Part shown: one piece after another, positions 1 through 9,214 of the stretch | Layout of the letters: the number at the start of each line of letters is the position of its first letter | Numbering within the stretch: the stretch's first letter is position 1 | Source of the DNA: Glycomyces buryatensis | Lineage (GTDB): Bacteria; Actinomycetota; Actinomycetes; Mycobacteriales; Micromonosporaceae | Assembly: GCF_004912275.1 (NCBI RefSeq) | Contig: NZ_STGY01000076.1 | Coordinates: 208-64,207 of the forward strand | Reading direction: 5' to 3' | Length of the DNA: 64,000 nt | Made by a program: the position numbers and the translations under genes | The notes under the pieces: model-generated | Database searches by the model: none | What the model saw: only the letters and a program-made list of their open reading frames with translations | What the model was told of the DNA's origin: nothing

Positions 1-458
1 CCGTGCACTGACCCACCGGACGTCACAGCAAGACCTCGCTTTCGTGCTGAAAGGACTCGGCATGATCATGCACGGTGGGGAGCGTACTTCCAGCACGCCT
101 TCGCGAAGAACGTGTTCAGCATGCTGGTCGCGTGGCGGCGGGTGATCCGCATGCTCATGGTGCGACATCACCGGCGCTGGAAGGACGTTCCGCCGCCGGT
201 TCACCACCCCGCAGGGGCGGTGGCGGCCCATCACGGCGGACGGGGTCGAACTCGTGTCGATCGCCTCGACGATCCGAGTCACCCGGTACCGCTACCGGGG
301 CTTGCAGATCCCGAACACCTATTTGCCGACCGAGAACGCCTGACGACAGAAATCGTGGAGAGCCCGTCGCGTTGTAAGGCGCACGGCGGGTTCGGCGAGA
401 AGCCTGGGGAAACGGACCGGGAGCGATCCTGACACCGCGCCTCGGGCTTACTCAGCGT
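1..458 (+). mobile_element. 3' end of a degenerate group II intron (domains V/VI)
   Basis: After the maturase remnant, positions about 359-394 read like a group II intron domain V: a GAGCCCG arm, a GTAA-type tetraloop region and a closing CGGGTTC arm. The next 60 bases contain the GGGGAAACGGACCGGGAGC block typical of the tail of bacterial group II introns, and the 3' boundary is near 458. The 5' part of the intron lies outside the window. The coding part is frameshifted, so the element is probably no longer able to move by itself. The exact 3' splice position is a guess. Confidence 0.7.
70..343 (+). pseudogene. Group II intron reverse transcriptase/maturase, C-terminal remnant with frameshift
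   Basis: From position 70 the first frame reads ARWGAYFQHAFAKNVFSM and continues to RHHRRWKDV, like the C-terminal part of group II intron-encoded reverse transcriptases. One extra base near 190 moves the reading frame. The second frame continues RRRFTTPQGRWRPITADG and ends VTRYRYRGLQIPNTYLPTEN with a stop at 341-343. The tail with a VTRYRYRG motif is characteristic of actinobacterial intron proteins. The upstream RT domain is outside the window. The frameshift makes this a broken gene, unless it is a sequencing error. Confidence 0.75.
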
Positions 459-535
459 TAACCCCCCAACTCTGGCGGCGGGGTGAAGTACGCACACCCA
501 ATTGAGCCCCCGCGAGAGGCGCATGTCCTCCGTTG

Positions 536-1732
536 TCACGGTGTCAACCGCTCGGCACTGAGGAATTGCTCGATCACAAGAGTCGCGGCTCCCTTGGCGA
601 CCGTGTCCGGCCCGAGCGATCCGGGAACGAATCTGGCCCGCTGGAACGGCTGACTCAACGAATAGGAGCGTGCCGCCGCGACGATGTCGTCCATCCGCCG
701 CTGCGCCAGCATCAGTCCGGCCCAGCCGCTGACGACGATCAGCTCGGGGTTGAACAGGTTGATCAGGTCGGCGAAGCCGGCGCCCAGGTACTCGACTGTC
801 TCATCGACCACGCGGCGAGCCGTTTCCGACGGATCGTCCAGCAGCTTCTCCAGGGCTGCCTCCTCGCCGCCCGAGGCGAGATCGACCGCGCCTCCGGCGG
901 TGAGGAAACGGTCCAGCACGTCCTCGGCGCCGGTGTAGGCCTCCAGGCAGCCGCGGCTGCCGCACCGGCACCGCCGTCCGCCCACTTGAACGCAGGTGTG
1001 GCCCCATTCCCCTGCGCTGCTGGCCGCTCCGCGGTAGAGCTTTCCGTCGACGACGATGCACGCGCCGACCCCGAAGCCGACCAGCGCGATCACGGCGTCA
1101 CGGACGCCACGTCCGGCGCCGAACCACAGTTCCGCCTGGCCCTTCGTCATGGCGCCGTTGTCCACCCGGACTGGGAGCGGCGCCAGTTGCTCGGAGAGAA
1201 TGCGGCCGAGTGGGACCTCGTTCCAGCCGAAGGCCTCGGCGTGGATGACCGCGTCCGGGCCGTACTCGACGTTCCCGGGCATGGCCACGCCGGCGCCGAG
1301 GATCGGCGTCCCGTTCGATTCGGCCATCACCGTGCGGACTCCGCTGACGATGTGTTCGATGACCGTGTCGGGGTCGTGTCGGCCCGGGGCGAGCGAGTGC
1401 AGGGAGCCGGCTTGCACCTCCAGTTTGAGGTCGAGCAACTCCACCCTGACGTGGGTTTCGCCGACATCGATGCCGATCACATGGGCGTGGCCGGGGTCGA
1501 CCTCAAGGAGGATGTGCGGTCGGCCCCCGTCGGATTCGAGCTTGCCCGCCTCGCGCAGGACGCCTTCGGTGAGCAGCTCGGAGGTGACGTTGCTGATCGA
1601 GGCGGTGCTCAGCCCGGTCGCGGGCACCAGGTCGCGGCGGGTGAACGGGCCGTCGAAGTACAGCGTTCGCAGCACCCGTGTCCGATTGGCGAGTTTGAGG
1701 TCTCGCGTGCTCTTCTGCGCCGGGGGGTTCAT
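536..1732 (-). CDS. ROK-family transcriptional repressor
   Basis: This 398-residue protein has a winged helix-turn-helix at about residues 15-65 and a sugar-kinase-like ROK domain from about residue 84. The ROK zinc site is visible as GEWGH (H245) followed by CRCGSRGCLE (C255, C257, C262). D191 in VRVDNGAM matches the catalytic aspartate position of ROK kinases. The start is an ATG behind GGAGAACA. It is transcribed away from the sugar ABC operon at 2011, so it probably represses that operon until a sugar ligand binds. The ligand cannot be read from sequence. The family call is secure, and the regulatory target is inferred from divergence and nearby dyads. Confidence 0.9.
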   Translation of the reverse strand: MNPPAQKSTRDLKLANRTRVLRTLYFDGPFTRRDLVPATGLSTASISNVTSELLTEGVLREAGKLESDGGRPHILLEVDPGHAHVIGIDVGETHVRVELLDLKLEVQAGSLHSLAPGRHDPDTVIEHIVSGVRTVMAESNGTPILGAGVAMPGNVEYGPDAVIHAEAFGWNEVPLGRILSEQLAPLPVRVDNGAMTKGQAELWFGAGRGVRDAVIALVGFGVGACIVVDGKLYRGAASSAGEWGHTCVQVGGRRCRCGSRGCLEAYTGAEDVLDRFLTAGGAVDLASGGEEAALEKLLDDPSETARRVVDETVEYLGAGFADLINLFNPELIVVSGWAGLMLAQRRMDDIVAAARSYSLSQPFQRARFVPGSLGPDTVAKGAATLVIEQFLSAERLTP

Positions 1733-1809
1733 TGTTCTCCGAGTCCGTTTCGTTACGTCCCTGCGACCATGCCGTTATGGCGAGGGGATTGACCGCAGGT
1801 GATTAATAT

Positions 1810-1833
1810 CTTAATCTAAGTCTTACACGTAAG
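1810..1833. promoter_or_regulatory. Tandem CTTA...TAAG dyads, candidate ROK operator
   Basis: Two short perfect dyads lie side by side in the AT-rich ROK/ABC intergenic space: CTTA-ATC-TAAG at 1810-1820 and CTTAC-AC-GTAAG at 1822-1833. Both share CTTA/TAAG half sites. Their place between the divergent regulator and transporter genes makes them a reasonable operator. No binding data exist here. Confidence 0.4.
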
Positions 1834-2010
1834 TAATGTACGACCTCTTGAGCGTACCGCCAAGCCCTCCTCGGCGCACCGGGAGGCCAGGATCGCCGCA
1901 GCCGGCACTGCGGCGATCGCACCACACATCTTGTCCATCACCAGGCAGACCTCCGCAAACGCCTCATCCAGTCGCCGACGCCCTCGGCGCTCCGATCCTA
2001 GGAGCATCCT

Positions 2011-3444
2011 ATGAGAACCAGACTTCTCGCCGCCTCCAGCGGCGATCGCCGCTCCACGACCACCCGCTGGCTTTCGGCCAGCCGCGCGATCGCCATCGGC
2101 GGCGCTACCGCCGTGCTCGCATCCGCCTGCCTCTCCGGCGGCTCGACAGCTTCCGATCGCGTCGAGATCCGCTGGTTCGTCGGTGTGGGCGTCGGCTCGG
2201 ATGCTCCCGCCATTCCCGCCCAAGAGCAGATCGTCGAGGAGTTCAACGCCAGCCAGGACGAGATCGAGCTCGTGCTCGACATCGTCGACGCCGGCGCGGC
2301 ACCCGACATCCTCAACACCCAGATCGCCACGGGCGACGCCCCCGACATCGTCGGTCCCATGGGCATCAAGGCCCAGGCGAAGTTCCCCGGCGCCTGGCTC
2401 GACCTGGCTCCCTACATCGAGAAGAACAACTACGACCTCAGCGACTTCGACCCGGCCCTGGTCGACTTCTACCATCTCGAAGGCGAGGGTCAGATCGGTC
2501 TGCCGTTCGCCGTCTACCCCTCGTTCCTCTACGTCAACCTCGATCTGTTCGACGAGGCCGGCCTGCCCTACCCGCCCCAGGAATACGGCGCGCCCTACAT
2601 CGACAGCGAAGGCAATGAACTGCCTTGGAACATCGACACGATGACCGACCTGGCGATGCAGTTGACCGTGGACGCCGAGGGCAACGACGCCACCGACCCC
2701 TCGTTCGATCCGGACAACATCGTCCAGTTCGGATTCGGCAACATCTTCGCCGACATCCGATCCCAGGCGACCCTCTTCGGTGCAGGCTCACTCGTGGACG
2801 ACGCGGGCAACGCCCAGATCCCGGAGCACTGGAGTGAGGCACTGCAGTGGTACTACGACGGCATGTGGACCGAGCACTTCATGCCCAACGGCCCATACGG
2901 CGACTCGGACCTCATGGGCGCCGGCTCCTGGTTCGAGTCGGGCAACCTCGGCATGGGCTACAGCCACCTGTGGTACGCCACCTGCTGCATGACCGGTTTC
3001 GAAGGCAACTGGGACACCGCCGCAGTCCCCGCATACGGCGACCAGACGACCGCCAAGATCCACGCCGACACCTTCGGGATCACCAAGGACAGCGAACATC
3101 CCGATGAAGCGTTCGAAGTGCTCACCTATCTCCTCGGGGACGCCTCAGAGAAGCTGACGCAGACCTACGGCGGCACGCCGGCCCGACTCAGCCTCCAGGA
3201 CGGCTACTTCGACCGCATCGGCACCGAGGCCTTCCCCGATCAGGACATCAACTGGGACGTGGTCCTCGACGGCATCGCCTATGCCGACGAGCCGTCGCAT
3301 GAGGGCTACCTGCCCAACGCCCTCGAAGCCACGACCGTGCTCGACGAATACGGTGCCAGGTTCTCCCAAGAGGAGGGACTCGACATGGACGCCGAACTCG
3401 AACAACTCCAGGCCGACCTCCAAGCCACCTTCGACGCCGAGTGA
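2011..3444 (+). CDS. Sugar ABC transporter substrate-binding lipoprotein
   Basis: This 477-residue extracellular solute-binding protein (MalE-like, family 1) delivers a sugar to the two permeases that follow. A positively charged N-terminus with TTTRWLSASR precedes a hydrophobic stretch and the lipobox LASAC, so C40 would be lipidated after cleavage and the protein anchored outside the membrane. The start is ATG behind AGGAGCATCCT. It is the first gene of an operon with permeases at 3533 and 4510 and a GH3 glycosidase at 5660. This suggests a beta-linked oligosaccharide as substrate, although the exact sugar is unknown. No ATPase is encoded here, so a shared MsiK-type ATPase elsewhere probably powers transport. 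Confidence 0.9.
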   Translation: MRTRLLAASSGDRRSTTTRWLSASRAIAIGGATAVLASACLSGGSTASDRVEIRWFVGVGVGSDAPAIPAQEQIVEEFNASQDEIELVLDIVDAGAAPDILNTQIATGDAPDIVGPMGIKAQAKFPGAWLDLAPYIEKNNYDLSDFDPALVDFYHLEGEGQIGLPFAVYPSFLYVNLDLFDEAGLPYPPQEYGAPYIDSEGNELPWNIDTMTDLAMQLTVDAEGNDATDPSFDPDNIVQFGFGNIFADIRSQATLFGAGSLVDDAGNAQIPEHWSEALQWYYDGMWTEHFMPNGPYGDSDLMGAGSWFESGNLGMGYSHLWYATCCMTGFEGNWDTAAVPAYGDQTTAKIHADTFGITKDSEHPDEAFEVLTYLLGDASEKLTQTYGGTPARLSLQDGYFDRIGTEAFPDQDINWDVVLDGIAYADEPSHEGYLPNALEATTVLDEYGARFSQEEGLDMDAELEQLQADLQATFDAE

Positions 3445-3532
3445 CCCGCACCGCAGAGCGGGCGGCACGGAACGACGGCCCACCGGTCATCGCAAGTGCC
3501 GCCCCCTCTGCGGGCTCCTTGAAAGGGACGCC

Positions 3533-4513
3533 ATGTCCGACTTCACCGAAGCAATACGCGAGGCCCGCCGCGAGCGGCGCGCCCCCAAACGGCCGGCGAG
3601 CCCCATGCAGCGACGCGAAGCCCGCTGGGGCTACGCCTTCATCTCCCCATGGCTCATCGGATTCGTCCTGTTCTCGATGCTCCCCATCCTCGCCTCCCTG
3701 GTCTTCTCCACACTCGACTTCCAGCTCACCGCGCCAGAAGAGGCGGCATTCGTCGGCGCCAGTAACTGGGAACGGGCGCTGTCCGACCCCGACACCTGGA
3801 CATCGCTGCTGGTCACGCTCCGGTTCTCAATACTGTTCCTGCCGTTGAGCCTCATCTTCGCCCTCGGCCTGGCCTTGTTGCTCAACTCCGCGCACCTCAA
3901 GGCCACCAACCTGTTCCGCGTGCTCTTCTATGCCCCGTCGATGGTTCCACTGGTGGCCGGCATCATCATCTGGCAGCAGGTGCTCAACCCGCAGACCGGC
4001 TGGGTCAATCGGCTCATCGAGCTGACCGGGGTCCAGGCCACTGGCACGGGAGGCCTGCGCTGGTTCGACAACCCGGTCCTGGTGCTGTTCGCCTTCAGCT
4101 TCATCGGCCTGTGGGGGGTCGGCGGGACCATGTTGGTCAATCTCGCCGGCCTGCAGAGCATCCCCACCGAACTCTACGAGGCCGCGTCCCTCGACGGCGC
4201 CGGCTGGTGGCGACGCCTGCGCAGCGTCACGCTGCCGCTGCTGTCACCGGTCATGTTCTTCAACCTGGTGATCGGCTCGGTCGGGATCCTGCAGTACTTC
4301 GTGGTGCCATGGGTGCTCTTCGGCGACAGCGGTCATCCCGACGGGGCCAGCCGCTTCCTGCTCATCCACTTCTACCAGCAGGCCTTCGCATTCGGGAACA
4401 TGGGCTACGGCGCCGCCCTGGCCTGGTTCATCTTCATCGTCGTCGCGGCCCTGACCGCGGTGCTGTTCGGCACCGCCCGGTACTGGGTCCACTACGGATC
4501 GGAGCGGCCGTGA
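3533..4513 (+). CDS. Sugar ABC transporter permease, MalF-like
   Basis: This 326-residue inner-membrane permease has several strongly hydrophobic segments, beginning with ISPWLIGFVLFSMLPILASL after a basic cytoplasmic N-terminus. The EAA loop that contacts the ATPase reads EAASLDGAGWWRRLRSVTLP. I placed the start at ATG 3533, behind GAAAGGGACGCC, because the longer open frame upstream overlaps unrelated sequence of the preceding gene. It pairs with the permease at 4510, whose GTG start overlaps this gene's stop. The family is clear, and the sugar is not determined. Confidence 0.9.
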   Translation: MSDFTEAIREARRERRAPKRPASPMQRREARWGYAFISPWLIGFVLFSMLPILASLVFSTLDFQLTAPEEAAFVGASNWERALSDPDTWTSLLVTLRFSILFLPLSLIFALGLALLLNSAHLKATNLFRVLFYAPSMVPLVAGIIIWQQVLNPQTGWVNRLIELTGVQATGTGGLRWFDNPVLVLFAFSFIGLWGVGGTMLVNLAGLQSIPTELYEAASLDGAGWWRRLRSVTLPLLSPVMFFNLVIGSVGILQYFVVPWVLFGDSGHPDGASRFLLIHFYQQAFAFGNMGYGAALAWFIFIVVAALTAVLFGTARYWVHYGSERP

Positions 4514-5613
4514 GCCTCAAGATCGAAGCGTCTCCTCGGACCTCCCCGGCCCCCGAACGCGACGCGACCGAGACGGCCACGCGCCGTCGCCGCAAGCGCA
4601 TCCTCTTGTCCGGCTGCACCACCCTCGCCGCATTCCTGCTGGTCGTGCTCTTCCTGATGCCGCTCGGATACGGGGTCGTCAGCGCCCTCAAAGACAAGGA
4701 CAGCGTCTCCGATCCGAACTCGTCGATCCTGCCGGTCGCGGCCGAGGTCTTCGAATACGACGGCGAGGAGTACGACGTCTACGCGGTGCCGATGCCCGAC
4801 GGCGAGGTCCGTGAGCTCGCCCTGGTCGAGAAGAGCCGCGAGTCGAGCGTCTTCATCGACCCCGCCGACCCCGATGCCGGACCGATCGAGTGGGACGGCC
4901 GCTGGCGCTCGCTGGAACCGGTGACCGGCTTCGCACCCCAGTGGGGCAACTTCGTCGAGGCCTGGAACACCCTCGACTTCCCGCGCATGTTCGGCTGGAC
5001 GCTGTTCTACGCGCTCACAACCATGGTCGGCTCGGTCGTCTCATCCGCGCTCGTCGCCTACGGGTTCGCCCGGTTCCGCTTCCCCTTCAGAGGAGCGCTG
5101 TTCGCGCTGCTGCTGGCGACCATCTTGTTGCCGCCCGCGGTCACCCTCGTCCCGAAGTACGCGGTGTTCCTCCAAATGGGCTGGGTCGGCACCTACCTGC
5201 CCTTGATCGTGCCGCATTTCTTCGCCAACGCATTCAACGTGTTCCTGCTGCGGCAGTACTTCCTCACGATCCCCAAAGAACTCGAAGAGGCCGCCCGCAT
5301 CGACGGCGCCGGACCGATCCGCACCTTCCTGCGCGTGATCGTCCCGCAATCGATCCCGGCCCTGACAGCGGTCAGCCTCTTCCACTTCTTCTACGCCTGG
5401 AACGACTTCTTCGAACCGATGCTGTACCTGGGAGGCAACCGCGACCTCGCCCCCATCGGTGTCGGCCTCAGCTACTTCAGCGGCCTCTACAGCACCGAGC
5501 CGCACCTGGTCATGGCCGCGACGCTGCTGGCGCTGGCGCTGCCGCTGACGATCTTCTTCGCCGCGCAGCGGGTCTTCGTCCGGGGGATCGTCATATCCGG
5601 AGTCGACAAGTGA
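4510..5613 (+). CDS. Sugar ABC transporter permease, MalG-like, with extracytoplasmic insert
   Basis: This 367-residue permease starts at GTG 4510, which shares bases with the stop of the previous gene (GTGA overlap), indicating translational coupling. The EAA loop reads EEAARIDGAGPIRTFLRVIV. Unlike a usual 270-290-residue MalG protein, it has about 90 polar residues between the first membrane segment (ending near SALKDKDS) and the next one. This insert is rich in acidic residues and should face outside. Similar long first loops occur in some actinobacterial sugar permeases, where they may help dock the binding protein. That role is inference. Confidence 0.88.
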   Translation: MSLKIEASPRTSPAPERDATETATRRRRKRILLSGCTTLAAFLLVVLFLMPLGYGVVSALKDKDSVSDPNSSILPVAAEVFEYDGEEYDVYAVPMPDGEVRELALVEKSRESSVFIDPADPDAGPIEWDGRWRSLEPVTGFAPQWGNFVEAWNTLDFPRMFGWTLFYALTTMVGSVVSSALVAYGFARFRFPFRGALFALLLATILLPPAVTLVPKYAVFLQMGWVGTYLPLIVPHFFANAFNVFLLRQYFLTIPKELEEAARIDGAGPIRTFLRVIVPQSIPALTAVSLFHFFYAWNDFFEPMLYLGGNRDLAPIGVGLSYFSGLYSTEPHLVMAATLLALALPLTIFFAAQRVFVRGIVISGVDK

Positions 5614-5659
5614 CGAACCCGATGCCACCGACAAGGCGACTAGAGAAAGGAAGCGCGGC

Positions 5660-8134
5660 ATGAGCGACTGGAACATCCCGGACGACCGGCCCGAATACGA
5701 CGCAGCCGTCGAAGCGGCTTGGGCGAAGATGGATCTGGCGACCAAGGCCGACCTGCTGGCCGGGATCGACATGTGGCGGACCCTCGCGGTACCCGCGGCG
5801 GGCCTGCGGTCGATGACCGTCTCTGACGGCCCCATCGGCGTGCGCGGCCGGTTCTGGTCTGTCACCGACCCGTCCCTGGCGCTGCCGAGCCCGACCGCGC
5901 AGGCCGCCTCGTGGGACCCGGTCCTGGTGCGCCGCATCGGGAACCTCCTCGCGGCCGAGTCCATCCGCAAGGACGTGGACGTGCTCCTCGCGCCCACCAT
6001 CAACCTGCACCGCTCCCCGCTCGGCGGCCGGCACTTCGAGGCCTTCAGCGAGGACCCGTACCTGACCGGGCGCATCGCGCAGGCCTATGTGGCCGGCGTC
6101 CAAGAGTGCGGTGTGGGCACCACGATGAAGCACTACGTGGCCAACGACGCCGAAACCGACCGACTCACCGTCGACAACATCATCGACGAGCGGACCCTGC
6201 GCGAAATGTACCTGCGGCCCTTCGAGATGGTGGCCGCGTCGGCGAATCCGTGGGGCGTCATGACCGCCTACAACTCCGTCAACGGCCACACCATGACCGC
6301 GCACAAGGAGCTCATGCAGGTGCTGCGCGAGGAGTTCGGGTTCGACGGCTTCAACGTCTCCGACTGGGTCGCCGCCCGCCACACCGTCGAGGACATCGAG
6401 GCCGGACTCGACCTCGCCATGCCCGGGCCGTTCACGGTCTACGGCAAGGACCTCGTGGAGGCCGTCCGGGAGGGTCGCACCAGTGAGGCCCATGTGGACG
6501 ACGCGGTGCGCCGCATGCTCACGCTCGCCGCCCGCGTCGGCGCCCTCGAAGGCGTCCGCGCCGCGGTCGACGATCGCATCGAGGCGATCGAGAACCCTGA
6601 AGCGCTGCTGCGGGAGATCGCGCAGCGGTCCTTCGTGCTTGCCAAGAACGACCCGCCCGCAGACGGCGAGGCCGCGATCCTGCCGCTCGACCGCGACGCG
6701 ATCCACCGGCTCGCGCTCATCGGCCCGGCCGCGGCCGAGGCCCGCGTGCTCGGCGGCGGCTCCGCCACCGTGTACCCGCCGTACGTCGTGTCCCCGCTCG
6801 ATGGGCTCCGCGGGGCCCTCGGCGACCGCGTCGTCTACGCGCAGGGCGTTGACCTGCACGAGCAGATCTTGCCCGCCAAGCACGGCTTCGAACTCTCGGT
6901 GAGGCCCGTCAAGAACGACGGGACCGAGCTCCCAGCCGAGCCACTCGCCGACGGCGACGTCAAGTGGATGAGCTATCTGCCCGGTGACATGAACATCGAC
7001 GACTTCCACCACGCCGTCCTCGAAGGCACATTCACCGTGGACGTGACCGGCGAGCACGTCCTCGGCATCAGGGGCGCGGGCCACCATTCGTTCGTCTTCG
7101 GCGACGAAGTGCTCTTTGACGGCGACCGGACCGTCGCAGGCGACGACCCGTTCGAGGCGCTGTTCGGCCCCGGCGTCGAGACATTCACGATCTACCTTGA
7201 AGCAGGGCAGCGGATCCCCGTGCGTCTGCAGTACACGCCGCTTTCGTATCCCCACGGCTTCCCGCCCTCGGTCCTGTTCGGCCTCATGCACACCGGGCCC
7301 CGCCCGGACGAGGACCGGCTCATCGCCGAAGCCGTCGAAACGGCCCGCTCCGCCGAGCTCGCCGTCGTCGTCGTCTCCACCACCGACCTCACCGAATCCG
7401 AGGGCTTCGACCGGTGCGACCTGCGCCTGCCGGGCCGTCAGGACGAGCTCGTCGCGGCCGTCGCCGCCGCGAACCCGAACACGATCGTCGTCGTCAACAC
7501 CGGCTCCCCGGTCGAGATGCCCTGGGCCGACGACGTGGCCGCGATCCTCCTGACCTGGTTCCCGGGCCAAGAGGGCGGGCACGCCCTCGCCGACGTCCTC
7601 CTCGGCGCCGAGCCCGGCGGCCGCCTGACGACCACCTGGCCCAAGAAGCTCGAGGACGCGCCGGTGGTCCAGGTCGTCCCGACCGACGCGGGCGAACTCC
7701 ACTACGACGAGGGCGTCTTCATCGGCTACCGGGCCTGGGAACGCCACGACACCGAGCCGGCCTTCTGGTTCGGCCACGGCCTGTCATACGCCGACTGGGA
7801 GTACGAGTGCCTCACGGTCGAGGACGACCAGGTCAAGATCCGGGTCCGCAACAGCGGCCGGCTCGCCGGCCGCGAAGTGGTGCAGGTCTACCTGGCCCCG
7901 GAAGCAGGCGTGGACATCGAAGGCGGCATCGAGCGGCACCGCCTGGCGGGCTTCCAAGCGATCGCGGCGGAACCCGGCGAGACCGTGGAAGTGGTCGTCC
8001 CGCTCGATGAGCGCTCGTTCCAGTACTGGAACGAGCAGGACCACGCCTGGCGCACCGTCGCAGGAACCTGGACGGTGAAGGCAGGCCGGAGCGTGGCCGA
8101 CCTCCGTCTGAACGGCCACATCAAGCGCGCATAG
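5660..8134 (+). CDS. GH3 family beta-glycosidase with PA14 insert
   Basis: This 824-residue enzyme has no signal peptide and probably hydrolyses imported beta-linked oligosaccharides in the cytoplasm. The N-terminal GH3 barrel contains the substrate-binding KHYV at 157-160 and the nucleophile D235 in GFNVSDWVAAR. A PA14-like lectin insert lies at about 420-550 (HSFVFGDEVLFDG), within the second GH3 domain. A C-terminal fibronectin-III-like domain begins near 700. The ATG lies behind GAAAGGAAGCG, 46 bases after the permease stop, and the gene belongs to the ABC operon. Beta-glucosidase is the most likely activity, but beta-xylosidase and others share the fold. Confidence 0.9.
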   Translation: MSDWNIPDDRPEYDAAVEAAWAKMDLATKADLLAGIDMWRTLAVPAAGLRSMTVSDGPIGVRGRFWSVTDPSLALPSPTAQAASWDPVLVRRIGNLLAAESIRKDVDVLLAPTINLHRSPLGGRHFEAFSEDPYLTGRIAQAYVAGVQECGVGTTMKHYVANDAETDRLTVDNIIDERTLREMYLRPFEMVAASANPWGVMTAYNSVNGHTMTAHKELMQVLREEFGFDGFNVSDWVAARHTVEDIEAGLDLAMPGPFTVYGKDLVEAVREGRTSEAHVDDAVRRMLTLAARVGALEGVRAAVDDRIEAIENPEALLREIAQRSFVLAKNDPPADGEAAILPLDRDAIHRLALIGPAAAEARVLGGGSATVYPPYVVSPLDGLRGALGDRVVYAQGVDLHEQILPAKHGFELSVRPVKNDGTELPAEPLADGDVKWMSYLPGDMNIDDFHHAVLEGTFTVDVTGEHVLGIRGAGHHSFVFGDEVLFDGDRTVAGDDPFEALFGPGVETFTIYLEAGQRIPVRLQYTPLSYPHGFPPSVLFGLMHTGPRPDEDRLIAEAVETARSAELAVVVVSTTDLTESEGFDRCDLRLPGRQDELVAAVAAANPNTIVVVNTGSPVEMPWADDVAAILLTWFPGQEGGHALADVLLGAEPGGRLTTTWPKKLEDAPVVQVVPTDAGELHYDEGVFIGYRAWERHDTEPAFWFGHGLSYADWEYECLTVEDDQVKIRVRNSGRLAGREVVQVYLAPEAGVDIEGGIERHRLAGFQAIAAEPGETVEVVVPLDERSFQYWNEQDHAWRTVAGTWTVKAGRSVADLRLNGHIKRA

Positions 8135-8158
8135 GAATTGACTGGATCGGAGAAGTCG

Positions 8159-9181
8159 ATGAAGACTAAACCGCCCCGGCTGGCCGATGTGGCCAAGGCC
8201 GCCGACGTCTCGACTGCTACCGCTTCGATGGCGCTCAACGACACCGGCGGCACCCGCATCGGCGCTGGGACCCGCGAGCGGGTGCGGGCCGCCGCCGCCG
8301 ACCTGGGCTACCGGCCCAACCGGGTCGCTTCGGGCCTGCGTACTCGCCGCACCCATACGCTCGGGTTCGTGGGCGACGACGTCGCCACCACCCCATTCTC
8401 CGGCCAAATGATCCGGGGAGCGCACGACGCGGCTCGCGAGGCCGGGTTCATGCTGCTCATAGTCGACACCTCCGGCGAGGCGGCCGAGACCGGCGAGGCC
8501 GTCGCCGCCCTCCAGGAGCGCCAGATCGAAGGCATCCTCCTGGCCACCATGTACCACCAGGTCGTGAAGGCGCCCAAGGCGATCGCGACGACCCCTTGCG
8601 TCCTGCTCAACGCGCGGACGCCGGACGGTTCGGCCTCCTCGGTCGTGCCCGACGAGCGCGGCGGCACCCTCGGGTTGCTCGCCGAACTCACCGGCGCCGG
8701 GCACACCCGGATCGGGCACATCACGACCACAGAGGATGTGGAGGCCCGTGCGATCCGGCTCGCGACGTGGCGGGAGCGGGTTGAAGCCAACGGCCTCCAC
8801 TCCGACGATCTGCTCGTCGAGATCGACCAGGCGACGACGCGGCCCGCCCACGCGGCCGCGCTGCGCCTGCTCGACCGCCCCGACCGGCCCACCGCCGTCT
8901 TCTGCTTCAACGACAGGGTGGCGATGGGCGTCTACCGCGCCGCCGCCCAATTGGGACTCCGAATCCCCGAGGCCCTGTCGGTCGTGTCCTACGACGATCA
9001 GGAGCTCATCGCACCAGAACTGCAGCCCGCGCTTATCTCCGCGGCCCTGCCCCACTACGAGATGGGCCGCTGGTCCGTTCTCGAACTGTTGCGCCGCCTC
9101 GACAACCCCGAGGCCGCAACGGTGCAACACCTCATGCCCTGCCCAGTGGTCAAGCGTGAGTCCGTCGCGCCGCCACGCTAA
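8159..9181 (+). CDS. LacI-family transcriptional regulator
   Basis: This 340-residue regulator has an N-terminal LacI helix-turn-helix (LADVAKAADVSTATASMALN), a hinge near residue 55 and a periplasmic-binding-protein-like sugar sensor. I chose ATG 8159 because GGAG lies about seven bases upstream; an upstream TTG in frame has no such site. It begins 24 bases after the GH3 gene and 33 bases before the next sugar-binding protein, so it could be co-transcribed with either operon. It most likely controls the transporter and sucrose/fructan-type genes that follow. The inducer is unknown. Confidence 0.9.
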   Translation: MKTKPPRLADVAKAADVSTATASMALNDTGGTRIGAGTRERVRAAAADLGYRPNRVASGLRTRRTHTLGFVGDDVATTPFSGQMIRGAHDAAREAGFMLLIVDTSGEAAETGEAVAALQERQIEGILLATMYHQVVKAPKAIATTPCVLLNARTPDGSASSVVPDERGGTLGLLAELTGAGHTRIGHITTTEDVEARAIRLATWRERVEANGLHSDDLLVEIDQATTRPAHAAALRLLDRPDRPTAVFCFNDRVAMGVYRAAAQLGLRIPEALSVVSYDDQELIAPELQPALISAALPHYEMGRWSVLELLRRLDNPEAATVQHLMPCPVVKRESVAPPR

Positions 9182-9214
9182 TCATATTGCCCGAATCACA
9201 TTGGAGTGAAAACC

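Noticed and set aside
5591-7777. Long minus-strand open frame opposite the GH3 glycosidase
   Set aside because: The GH3 catalytic motifs are on the plus strand. The antisense product has no recognisable pattern.
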